Assembly: GCA_026770615.1 (NCBI GenBank)
Contig: MU631603.1
Coordinates: forward strand, 145,786 to 156,811
Direction: 5' to 3'
Length of the DNA stretch: 11,026 nucleotides
DNA from: Pavlovales sp. CCMP2436
Lineage: Eukaryota; Haptophyta; Pavlovophyceae; Pavlovales
Positions 1-7,019 of this stretch are shown here, in pieces. Below the pieces are notes generated by a model that worked only from the letters and a program-made list of their open reading frames with translations, was not told the DNA's origin and did no database searches. Made by a program: the position numbers and the translations under genes. Every line of letters begins with the position of its first letter. Positions within the stretch are counted from its first letter, which is position 1.

Positions 1-151
1 TGATGCGCGCGGCCGCCTCCATCGGACTCACGCCCATCAGCGCGTACATCTTGCGGCCTCCCTGCGCCGCGATTTCTTTGACGAGCGAGTGCGTATCGGC
101 GCTGACCTCACCGAAAGCGCCGATGACGATCCCGCGGATCGGCTTGACGGT
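1..151 (-). CDS. Possible partial exon, unidentified protein (runs off the left edge)
   Basis: Reading the minus strand from 151 down to 1 gives about 50 codons without a stop. A TAA lies just upstream in the same frame, at 154-152. The translation has the mixed composition of a real protein, with short stretches such as GIVIGAFGEVSAD, SLVKEIAAQGG and ALMGVSPMEAAARI. There is no start codon at its upstream end, so if it is coding it is an internal or last exon whose acceptor lies near 145-151. I do not recognise the family. A retroelement-encoded protein is one possibility, because the rest of the left flank is repeat-like, but this is a guess. The other five frames here are less protein-like. 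Confidence 0.3.
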
Positions 152-2026
152 TTATATCATATATCGACTTCACTGACTTCGCAACTCACTTGGGCCAAAC
201 CCGAGAGAGATTATTTTTCCCCGTCGTGCCGATTGCACCCGTCTGCCTTGGGTGCGGGGTCCTGGGTAGGAGCTTAACCACGCCTACGATAACAACATCC
301 AGAAATGCGGGTCTTGGAGCCCTGCTTATGGCTCGCGCGCGGCGGCGTCGTTGCCGTTGTTAGTTGGCGGTTGCTAGCAGTGTAAATTGTCAATTGAGAA
401 TTTGCAATCAAAATCAGGGTGAACCTCCCGCCTGCGCCGAGCTCGCAGAGTCTGGGCGGTTAAGCTATTTAATAACTGTGGGATTTTGGGAGAACAATCT
501 GACGTTTCACTGTTCAGACTTCAGGAATCAAGATTGAGGCGGACTTGCGACGAGCAGAGTATATGAGTGGGTGCCCGCCACGTGGTGCAAGCTACCGGAC
601 GGATCGAGCTCACGTAAATTTTGGCCGCGGCGGCGAGCAGGTGCGAAGTCGTCTGCGTTGAGGCACACGTGAGCATCACCGCTGCGGCTTTGCGCGGGAC
701 TGCAGGCGTCCGCTGTACCTTTGCGCCGAGTGGACGTAAGCTATGTAAAAAGAAGCGCCTCAGGATGCCGGAGGTCCACGTTCCGGCCGAGCAAATCGTC
801 AGTGCACGCGGGTCAAATCCAAATTAGTGGCCAGTCCGGGGGAAATTTGAAAAAAAGCCCGGTGAGAATCTTCCGGAGCAACTCAGGAACCGGAGGTGGT
901 GCAGCGGATTTTGTTGCAGATTTGTGAATGGGGCGGTGCCCCATTCACGAATCTGCAACAAACTACGCGGCACCACTTTGGGAACTATGACTTTCTTTTC
1001 GCTTCCGGACGCTGAGAATTGGATATGTTAGTTACACGAAGTATGTTGTCGACCCTAGAGACACCTGCGAGGCACACGAGGTGGGCTCCGACCGTCGAGG
1101 AGGGCTCTATTCGACATCAGCTATCGACACGTAGCGTGCAGGGGTGACCAATGTCTACTTCTTTGTCCCGGCCACCACTTTTCCCCCTCCCCAGTGCGGA
1201 ATCGCCACTAAATCGGATTTCGACCCACGCGCTGCTCGCGTACCCTTGGAGCGCCTCAGAAATTTTAAAATCGCGCAATGTGGGCCCGATCAGCTGTCTG
1301 AGCGCCGTGACGCGCCGCCGACACGGGTCTCGTGGCGGAGAGAGTCGGTCGTTCAGCGCGCTTCTTGAAGGTCCGTTGTCTGCTCGTCCTCGTTATCCTC
1401 GTCGTCGCTTCAGCCCGAGCTAGAGTCCTCGTCCGCACCGGAGACCGCAGCGCGGATGGACAACGAGCTGGTGGCCGCCGAGTCGCGCGTCCGCTTGTCA
1501 GCTGGCGGTGCAAGCCGAGCGTGCTGTGCGAGACGATCAAGCACAGTTACCAGCTACATCTGGGCGCCCCGCACCGCTTTTGCCGGCCTCTGGCGAGGCT
1601 TCCTTCGGCTAGATTAGCGAAACTGGACTCTAAAAATCTCGACGACACTCACTTCGAGACGCTCTGGTCCCTCGTAGACATGGAATTAGCCTCCAAGACC
1701 AATGGGTTAAATTGACCGCCTGCTCGTGGGCTTTCAGCGTTCCACTTGAAGTGACGGTGTCAGATAATTATTTAAATCTGTGGATTTCCCGAAGTGACGC
1801 ATAAGTGACGCAGGCGCTCTGAGGGTACGAGAGGGGAGGCGCCGCGCGACGACACGTCCGGTGAGACAGAGTGTCGAGTGCCGGGCTACTGTGTGTAAAT
1901 ATCTAGAAACACGTCCCCTTGCAGGTCTCCACCGGACCCAAGTGTTGAGAAACACTCGGATCAAGGGACCTTTGCAGAGCACACGGATACCGTCCCCACC
2001 GCTAAGGCTGATCAGACACACGACTG
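152..2026. other. Stretch with no recognisable gene
   Basis: No open frame here could be assigned to a protein family. The longest plus-strand frame, 1332-1715, begins at GTG rather than ATG. Its second half (to the stop at 1715) reads somewhat like protein, with LDSKNLDDTHFETLWSLVDM near the end, so a terminal exon of an unknown gene around 1500-1715 cannot be excluded. The segment just left of 2027 is the 3' flank of MSS4. The one clear structural feature is the long inverted repeat at 896-976, listed separately. Confidence 0.5.
896..976. repeat. Long near-perfect hairpin (inverted repeat)
   Basis: An inner stem pairs 910-934 with 938-962 around a 3-base loop (935-937). Of its 25 pairs, 24 are Watson-Crick; the remaining one, 923/949, is T opposite G and would be a G-U wobble in plus-strand RNA. 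Outside this, 903-909 and 963-969 form a symmetric 7-base internal loop. A second stem then pairs 896-902 (GTGGTGC) with 970-976 (GCACCAC). The arms stay in exact register throughout. A fold-back this tidy could be a small-RNA precursor, a foldback transposable element or a recent palindromic duplication. No gene overlaps it. Confidence 0.85.
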
Positions 2027-2587
2027 TCATTCTTGCGTCTTCTTGGCATCCTCCGCCTCACGCATTGCCTCCACCATGCTGAGCAACGCAGGATCCACGG
2101 CCTTTGGCTGCGCGTCCGCCGGAGGGGCTGCAGAGACACGCTCGCACGCGAGGTAGATGCTCGCCTCGTCGCTCAGGTCGTAGTAGCCGATGGGCCCGAT
2201 GTCACACTCGCCGCAGAGGAGGTACTTGAAGTGGCCATCCACCGTCTTGGTGAAGCCGACGTTCTCAAAGTCGAACTTGTCCTTCACGCGCCAGAAGCTG
2301 CGCAGCGTCTCGCTCGCCCCGTCGCTGCCGGCCGCGCCAGCGGACCTCGGGCCCGGGAGCGGCGGCAGCGCGTACTTGTGCTCGACGAGCTCCGCCACCG
2401 CCGGCCGCAGGATGGTCGACGGGCAGAACTTGCAGTACAGAATGGCGGAGGCGCCTGAGATTGGGCGGCGGAGCGAGCGGCGCGCGGGGTCAGCACCGAG
2501 GGGTCAGCACCTCCATTGAGGGATGAGTTCAAGGGGAGTGACGTGAGTGTTCTCACCAGCGGCGACAGCGTCCGCCGCCATCGCCAT
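2027..2587 (-). CDS. RABIF: MSS4/RABIF-like Rab guanine-nucleotide exchange factor or chaperone, two exons
   Basis: The coding sequence joins exon 1 (2587-2557) to exon 2 (2454-2027, stop TGA) and gives 152 residues. MSS4 proteins bind exocytic Rab GTPases such as Rab8 and Rab10, release nucleotide and stabilise the empty form in the cytosol. The family is recognised by the zinc-binding pairs C18-x-x-C21 (YCKFC) and C91-x-x-C94 (LLCGEC), the signature FENVGFTK at 73-80, ECDIGPIGYYDL just after the second pair, and the closing ERVS at 115-118. These match the order and spacing in animal MSS4. Exon 2 alone lacks an ATG and the first cysteine pair begins 7 codons into it. Splicing a 102-bp intron restores the frame through a split Gly codon and supplies an ATG in MAMAADAV. 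A tail of about 34 residues (119-152, acidic and Ala-rich) extends beyond the usual end of the family. Identity is confident; the exact start Met (residue 1 or 3) is less so. Confidence 0.9.
2455..2556 (-). other. MSS4 intron (102 bp, GT-AG)
   Basis: On the minus strand the donor is GTGAGA (from 2556 downward) and the acceptor is CTCAG ending at 2455. The intron is phase 1 and splits a Gly codon (G|GC). It contains a tandem pair of the 12-mer GGGGTCAGCACC (plus strand, 2487-2498 and 2500-2511). The junction was chosen because it joins an ATG-bearing exon in frame to the conserved ILYCKFC segment with canonical sites on both sides. Confidence 0.8.
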
Positions 2588-2774
2588 TTAACACTCTTTT
2601 TTTAAAAAGAATTCAAATGGCAAGCAACACCGCCAAAACAATTTGTGTTTCACACCCCACCGAGTCTTGCATGCACACCCCGGAAGCAGGCCGGAAGTGT
2701 AGACACCCCGATCAGGTTTTGCGTACATACCCGGGAACTGTGTGCAGGTATTAATCATAATAAATGTTGGAAGT

Positions 2775-2794
2775 GTCCGCCGCCATCACCATTT
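2775..2794 (-). repeat. Copy of the MSS4 start-codon region
   Basis: These 20 bases match 2570-2589, the start of MSS4 exon 1, at 19 of 20 positions. Read on the minus strand the copy still holds ATG followed by GCGGCGGAC, with one change (GCG to GTG in codon 2). It lies about 205 bp upstream of the MSS4 start and is not followed by a clear donor site, so it is probably a fragment rather than an alternative first exon. Confidence 0.6.
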
Positions 2795-2803
2795 TCAGTG
2801 CAG

Positions 2804-2935
2804 GCGTTTGCCAAACAGGCGAACAAACGTTTGCCAAACGGGTTGGCAAACAGGCAAACACACGAATGAAGGCGCTCGGTTGTCAGCTCTAACGCCCTCT
2901 GTTGGCCGCTCGTTTGTGTTTTTGCCAAACATCGC
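2804..2935. repeat. Cluster of TTTGCC/GGCAAA motifs with a small hairpin
   Basis: The words TTTGCCAAAC, CAAACAGGC and GGCAAACAGGCAAAC recur at least five times in both orientations. One pair forms a hairpin with arms 2829-2837 and 2843-2851 and a 5-base loop. A related pair (arms 3560-3569 and 3589-3598, GTTTGTTTGC and its complement) occurs about 700 bp to the right. The origin is unknown. Confidence 0.5.
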
Positions 2936-2944
2936 TGGCTTTAA

Positions 2945-3142
2945 TATTAGAATCGCCAACCTCACCTCTACTACCACCATCTCTGCTGCCAGGACTAACG
3001 TCTGACGTCGACCAAGTCAGAGAGTGAACAAAACCTGTTGGACCATGCTGAGCCGCTATATATATATTAGAATCGCTCGACCTTAGCCTGACGTCGACCA
3101 AGCCAGTGACTGAAAACACCTGTTGAACCATGCTGAGCCGCT
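2945..3142 (-). mobile_element. Two interspersed repeat elements in tandem, minus orientation
   Basis: Two copies of the window's main repeat family lie head to tail at 2945-3058 and 3065-3142, separated by TA repeats. Both begin (plus strand) with TATTAGAATCG and end with the complement of TAGCGGCTCAGCATGG. The first is the long form, carrying the arm GCTGCCAGGACTAACG and a polypurine/pyrimidine stretch. The second is the short form, with the alternative arm CTCGACCTTAGCCTGACG. Both share the core GTCGACCAAG. No protein is encoded, so the family would be non-autonomous. The TA-rich flanks suggest a preference for TA targets. Confidence 0.65.
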
Positions 3143-3145
3143 AAT

Positions 3146-3343
3146 ATGATCGGTACGATCGCGGCACGCGGCCATGCGCAGCTGCTGCTCTCGGGCTTGA
3201 GCGCGCTGGCCCCGATAGCTGCCCAGCGTGGGAACACGACAAACATCAAAAAGCAGATCATCTCCCTAAACGCCCTTGCCCGGGCACACTACCGGAGATC
3301 CATCGGCACGCGCGGTGGCGCCCAAGCCAGCGCAGCCGACTAA
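3146..3343 (+). CDS. Small unidentified open reading frame (65 aa)
   Basis: An ATG-initiated frame begins four bases after a repeat element ends and stops at TAA. The middle, GNTTNIKKQIISLNALARAH, reads like ordinary soluble protein rather than repeat translation. I recognise no family and see no splice sites or conserved motif. It may be a remnant exon of a gene broken up by repeats, or chance coding in GC-rich DNA. Confidence 0.22.
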   Translation: MIGTIAARGHAQLLLSGLSALAPIAAQRGNTTNIKKQIISLNALARAHYRRSIGTRGGAQASAAD

Positions 3344-3863
3344 GGCACGCAGCAGGCAAAGGGCGACGCAGCGCTCAGACCAGCACAACATTCAGAAGAG
3401 TCAGACGCTAGCTTGGATCCCTATCATAAATATATATATTAGAATGAAATTTAAATTTGCCATGTGATAGTGTTAGAAAGTAAAAGCAGCGAAAATGCTG
3501 AGTTTTCGCTAATTTTTCGCTGGTTCGGCTTCGTGGTGGGGTTGAACGTTTATTTGCCTGTTTGTTTGCGAGAGCACGCCGGCCCAAGGCAAACAAACGT
3601 GAGCTTGATGTCTCATATACTTGAAGTTATTCCCCGTAAATTCTGCGTGTACAATCGGGATCGTCAGAGTCCGCCGTCAGTTCAGAATATTTATCGCCGA
3701 TAAATGGATTCTGGTACTCACTGTCTGCGCCAGTAGCATCGCGGGGTCGTTTGGCGCAGCATGTTCAGATACAGCACGCTGCTGACGCCTGTGGGCGGCA
3801 GCTGGCAGCCAGCAGCTCGCCAACGAGCCCCATCTCAGCCAGCTCATATTTTTAAAAGTATAT
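3344..3863. other. Spacer with no recognisable gene
   Basis: Apart from the direct repeat at 3371-3431 and the GTTTGTTTGC inverted pair at 3560-3598, nothing is assignable. The GC-rich segment 3715-3840 is open in more than one frame on both strands and could be an exon remnant, but no family is visible. Confidence 0.4.
3371..3431 (+). repeat. Direct repeat copy 1 (about 60 bp)
   Basis: This segment starts GCGCTCAGACCAGCACAACA and runs into CATAAATATA. It matches 3864-3924 with only a handful of substitutions, 493 bp apart. Here the AT-rich end leads into TATTAGAATG, a word resembling the far end of the interspersed element. Confidence 0.7.
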
Positions 3864-3924
3864 GCGCTCAGACCAGCACAACATTCAGAACAGTCAGACG
3901 CCAGCTTGAATCCCTTTCATAAAT
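3864..3924 (+). repeat. Direct repeat copy 2 (about 60 bp)
   Basis: This is the partner of 3371-3431. Its AT-rich end (CATAAATATATTA) runs directly into a truncated copy of the interspersed element (AGCGGCTCAGC). The two copies are therefore followed by opposite ends of that element family. Confidence 0.7.
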
Positions 3925-3928
3925 ATAT

Positions 3929-3955
3929 TAGCGGCTCAGCATGGTCTAACAGGTG

Positions 3956-3987
<32 letters not shown>

Positions 3988-4064
3988 CGGCTCAGCATGG
4001 TTCAACATGTGTTGTTCACTCACTGACTTGGTCGACGTCAGACGTTAGTCCGGGCAGCAGGGAT
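3929..4064 (+). mobile_element. Interspersed repeat: truncated copy, (TA)n, then a longer copy
   Basis: A 29-bp head fragment (3929-3957, AGCGGCTCAGCATGGTCTAA) is followed by roughly 30 bp of TA repeats. A second copy (3985-4064) then runs through GTCGACGTCAGACGTTAGTC to GCAGCAGGGATG. Both are in plus orientation. The TA tract sits exactly at the element edge, as it does elsewhere in the window. Confidence 0.65.
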
Positions 4065-4103
4065 GTACCCTTTGGTGTGAGTGCTGGTGCATGAGGGTTT
4101 GGG

Positions 4104-4338
4104 TCGATCGCTCGACCTCAGCCTGACGTCGACCAAGCCAGTGACTGAAAAGCACGTGTTGAACCATGCTGAGCCGCTGATATATATATAGGGGGAGGGG
4201 GGGGGGAACCTGTGGCAATTGCTACGAGTTCACAACCAACCTCACCTCTGCCACCACCATCCCTGCTGCCAGGACTAACGTCTGACGTCGACCAAGTCAG
4301 AGAGTGAACAACAATTGTTGAACCATGCTGAGCCGCTA
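4104..4338 (-). mobile_element. Two interspersed repeats, minus orientation
   Basis: 4104-4178 is a short-form copy, carrying the CTCGACCTCAGCCTGACG arm. 4236-4338 is a long-form copy with the arm GCTGCCAGGACTAACG. They are separated by a TA tract, a G-rich run at 4191-4206 and a short unique segment. The long-form copy forms the left arm of the palindrome at 4316-4373. Confidence 0.65.
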
Positions 4339-4373
4339 TATATATATATATAGCGGCTCAGCATGGTTCAACA
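4316..4373. repeat. 58-bp perfect palindrome from two head-to-head elements
   Basis: Arms 4316-4338 and 4351-4373 are exact reverse complements (TGTTGAACCATGCTGAGCCG and onward). The 12 bases between them are TA repeats, themselves self-complementary. The whole block is therefore one uninterrupted palindrome, made by two repeat elements facing each other across (TA)n. Confidence 0.85.
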
Positions 4374-4408
4374 GGTGTTGTTCACTCACTGACTTTGTCG
4401 CAGGGATG
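4351..4408 (+). mobile_element. Interspersed repeat, internally deleted copy
   Basis: The head TAGCGGCTCAGCATGGTTCA continues to GACTTTGTCG. It then jumps to CAGGGATG, skipping the GTCAGACGTTAGTCCTGG segment present in full copies. Confidence 0.55.
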
Positions 4409-4418
4409 TATATAGCGC

Positions 4419-4836
4419 TATAGCGGCTCAGCATGGTTCAGCAGGTGTTGTTACTGGCTTGGTCGACGTCAGGCTGAGGTCGAGCGATCGAACCAGCACC
4501 AGCTCTCATCGGCTCTGCGAGCCCCCAGTTTGGACCTTGAAAACACACTTAGACGAGTGAGTTAGAGTTAGACGCAGAAATTGGGGAACAATCTCGGCCT
4601 CGGGGAAAAAGCTCGGTGCTCGCAGGGATGTATATAGCGGCTCAGCATGGTTCAGCAGGTGTTGTTACTGGCTTGGTCGACGTCAGGCTGAGGTCGAGCG
4701 ATCGACCCAGCACCAGCTCTCATCGGCTCTGCGAGCCCCCAGTTTGGACCTTGAAAACACACTTAGACGAGTGAGTTAGAGTTAGACGCAGAAATTGGGG
4801 AACAATCTCGGCCTCGGGGAAAAAGCTCGGTGCTCG
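4419..4836 (+). repeat. Recent direct duplication of about 204 bp
   Basis: 4419-4622 and 4633-4836 are nearly identical. The only difference I found inside is GATCGAACC against GATCGACCC. Each copy begins with a short-form interspersed element and continues through unrelated sequence (CAGCACCAGCTCTC to AAAAAGCTCGGTGCTCG). The word GCAGGGATGTATATAGCG occurs before both copies and may have mediated the duplication. The first copy has an extra 8 bases at its left edge. Confidence 0.85.
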
Positions 4837-5102
4837 GTCCGACATTTGATTCTAACGGGATCGTCAAGTACTTAGCTTTCAAAGTGAGGGTGGTATTCCA
4901 TTCAAGTCCGGTCCAAGTCTAACCCTCACTTTGGAGGCCCTTTCTCCTCAATCATGAAAGATGCGGGGGAAATCGCTCGTAACAGCCAGCTCGCATTTTA
5001 AATTTCAACTTGCGCGGGCCGGTCAAGACGAGCTCCCCCGCGAAGCGAAAGTGCGCAGCACCGCTCGCCGCAGGCGCTCTTCTCGCTCTTCTCGCCCTTC
5101 GG

Positions 5103-5315
5103 ATGAGCACCGCCATGCAGGGCGTGACCGAGCAGTCGTCGCAGCTGCAGCCGCCGCTGCCGCAGGCGCCGTCGAGTGTGGCACCCGACACCGCCTTCAG
5201 GGCGCAGCGGCTCTCAGAGCTTACCATTGACTTGGAGGACAGGGCGGGCAAGAAGGGCACCCCGCCGCGCGCCACAGAAAGGGGGTTGCTCATCCGAAAG
5301 GGGAAGCCCAGCTGA
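5103..5315 (+). CDS. Small unidentified open reading frame (70 aa)
   Basis: An ATG-initiated frame starting MSTAMQGVTEQSSQ and stopping at TGA. The composition is protein-like, with a low-complexity PPLPQAPSS segment and then RLSELTIDLEDRAGKK. The frame stays open upstream of the ATG to about 5010, but no earlier ATG is present. The opposite strand is also open across this region, so direction is uncertain; I prefer plus because of residue composition. It could be a first exon. No family is recognised. Confidence 0.25.
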   Translation: MSTAMQGVTEQSSQLQPPLPQAPSSVAPDTAFRAQRLSELTIDLEDRAGKKGTPPRATERGLLIRKGKPS

Positions 5316-5586
5316 TTCGCGAATCTCGCACGCTCCTCGCGGCGCGTGGAGCTCTGTCGGCTGCGGGTCGTCCAGCCTCTGGCGGCCGTCTCGAACCGAC
5401 GGCGTCCGGCCAGAGGGCGGTGCATACACTGGCATACGCCGGTAAGCTGTGAGCAGCAGCGTGGGGGGGCGTGCATGCCGCTCTGTCGCCACCGCGGCCT
5501 AAGCCCGAGTGGTTACCCGGGAGTCGCCGTCGATCGAGAACGACTCAGCCTCACTCAGAGTGTATTTCTTATTCTTGATTTTTTCT
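5316..5586. other. GC-rich spacer with no recognisable gene
   Basis: Both strands are open because of GC content, but no frame shows a family motif. A tRNA-like word (CCGAGTGGTTA) occurs near 5507 without the rest of a tRNA. Confidence 0.4.
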
Positions 5587-5687
5587 TAGCGGCTCAGTAT
5601 GGTTCAACAGGTGGTGTTCACTCACTGATTTTGTCGACGTCAGACATTAGTCCTGGCAGCAGGGATGGTGGTAAAGGTGAGGTTGGT
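5587..5687 (+). mobile_element. Interspersed repeat, long form, plus orientation
   Basis: A nearly full copy runs from TAGCGGCTCAGTATGGTTCA through GTCGACGTCAGACATTAGTC and GGCAGCAGGGATGGTGGTAA to GGTGAGGTTGG. It defines the long-form 3' arm well. Here the flank is CTT rather than a TA tract. Confidence 0.65.
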
Positions 5688-5882
5688 AGCGAACGAATGC
5701 AGATGCCACATAGTATTTGGGTGAAACTGAACGTTGGCACAAGAGCTGTCAAGTCTGTCAAGACTCAAGAGTCGGCCACAAGAAGAACTGAAGATACTCA
5801 TTACAGTATTAGTCAGTAATTGTAATGGAATCAAGCAATAGATATAGTACCGTGCCCCGCAACTGTCGTAAGCAACGTCTAC

Positions 5883-5911
5883 ACACACGCACGCGCGCAC
5901 ACACACGCACT
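5883..5911. repeat. CA/CG dinucleotide microsatellite
   Basis: A run of CACACGCACGCGCGCACACA type sequence. A G-rich patch follows at about 5950-5980. Confidence 0.7.
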
Positions 5912-6022
5912 AAAAAAGGGTAATAAATGATGATGAACGGCTGGAAAGGCCGGGAGGAGGGGGTAGGGGGGGGGAGGGGCTAATGCCATTTGCGCACTTG
6001 CGGCGAAAGTCACACTTACAGA

Positions 6023-6080
6023 TTTGGTTGACGTCAGATATCTGTCATGGCAACAGATGTGGTAAAGGTGAAGTTGATGA
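6023..6080 (+). mobile_element. Degenerate interspersed repeat fragment
   Basis: GATTTGGTTGACGTCAGATA, then GTCATGGCAACAGATGTGGT and AAAGGTGAAGTTG follow the middle and 3' arm of the long-form element with many substitutions. The AGCGGCTCAGC head is missing. It looks like an old copy. Confidence 0.45.
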
Positions 6081-6840
6081 CGAAGTCGTAGCAGATGCCC
6101 CAGGCTCCGCCGAGGACGCCGCCCCCCCCCCCGGATCTTAGAAAAGGTGCACTTACTAAGTAATGTACGAAAACTATTCGTGCCAGGGCCCCGAGCTGGA
6201 GACCCGTGGAAGCCCGGGCCTCCGGCCATAAAATCTCCGTGGGGCCCTGAGCGAGAGTTAGCAGTTAGCAGTGCGGCGTGCGCGTACGCCGTTTACATAT
6301 TTTTAAATAATAAACCAGATGAGTAGTTCCGCGCGTCTAGCGCGTAACTACGCGCGCGCGCCACGCGCTCCGCGCGCGCTCCGCGCGCGCGGACTCCGGC
6401 AGCCGGCATGCGCGCAGCGCGCACGTTTGCAAGTTGTGAAGTTGCGCACGGCCCTAATGTACACACATTCAAATCCCAAGACTTTCAGGCAACTGAGAGC
6501 CAATAGAGCTGGTGGCCAGGAGTTATGGCCAAAACGCCACATTATTTCTGAACTAAAATACCAACTAACAATTTGGTAAGTGTTATGACTATGTTGCGAA
6601 CGCAGCACCTGCGTCACCGCCGAAGCAATGATCGAAGCCGGACGCTGGGCCTGGCCGGATTCCGGGGACCCTGGCAGTGCTGCCATTTGATAGCCCTCGC
6701 GGAGATCCGACAACCTACCGTCTCGCAACTGGCATCTGCGGGCGTGCTTCGACATTGCAATGCGCTCCCGGTGACGTACACGAATATTTACTAAGGACGA
6801 GTATAAATAATGCATATAATAATTAATTAATAGTAATATT
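6081..6840. other. Spacer with no recognisable gene
   Basis: This contains a C-run at 6121-6132, a GCGC-rich low-complexity patch around 6345-6420, and AT-rich sequence from about 6780. ATG-initiated frames exist on both strands (for example 6319-6579 plus), but their translation is dominated by Ala/Arg runs from the GC patch and shows no family. Confidence 0.4.
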
Positions 6841-6841
6841 C

Positions 6842-6847
6842 TTTATT
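6842..6847 (-). terminator. Possible poly(A) signal for USE1
   Basis: AATAAA on the minus strand, about 175 bases beyond the USE1 stop codon and in an AT-rich context. Many algae do not use AATAAA strictly, so this is tentative. Confidence 0.3.
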
Positions 6848-6908
6848 TTGAACTACAATTTCTAGTTACTGTTATTGCGCGCGCGAGGGAAACTACGTTG
6901 ATAAAAGT

Positions 6909-6925
6909 CTCTCCCCGGGGGAGAG
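6909..6925. repeat. Small GC hairpin in the USE1 3' flank
   Basis: CTCTCCCC (6909-6916) and GGGGAGAG (6918-6925) are exact reverse complements around one G. A second small stem, GGCCC/GGGCC, follows just to the right. Both would lie in the USE1 3' untranslated region. Confidence 0.5.
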
Positions 6926-7019
6926 GGGGGGTGCTCCCGGGGCCCTTCGAGGGCCTGAAAATATTCTAAGGGTCGGATTATTTTTAAATGCATTGACGAC
7001 CGAGTGGCCCAGCGACCCT

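Noticed and set aside
4351..4373. RNA polymerase III A-box resemblance in the repeat head (GGCTCAGCATGG), suggesting a tRNA-derived SINE
   Set aside because: The match is partial, and the only B-box-like word (GGTTCAACA) sits directly against it instead of about 30-40 bases downstream. It is not enough to call a SINE.
4952..5476. Minus-strand open frame of 174 codons
   Set aside because: Composition is Arg/Ala/Cys-rich with no family motif. The plus frame over 5103-5315 reads more like protein, and neither is secure.
5495..5570. tRNA-like sequence (CCGAGTGGTTA)
   Set aside because: No acceptor stem, anticodon arm or B-box-like GGTTCGAATCC follows at the right distance.
5346..5819. Plus-strand open frame of 157 codons
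   Set aside because: It begins in GC-rich spacer and runs straight through an interspersed repeat, and no family is recognised.
6348..6815. Minus-strand open frame of 155 codons
   Set aside because: Its C-terminal third is translated GCGC low complexity and the rest shows no motif. There is no support beyond length.
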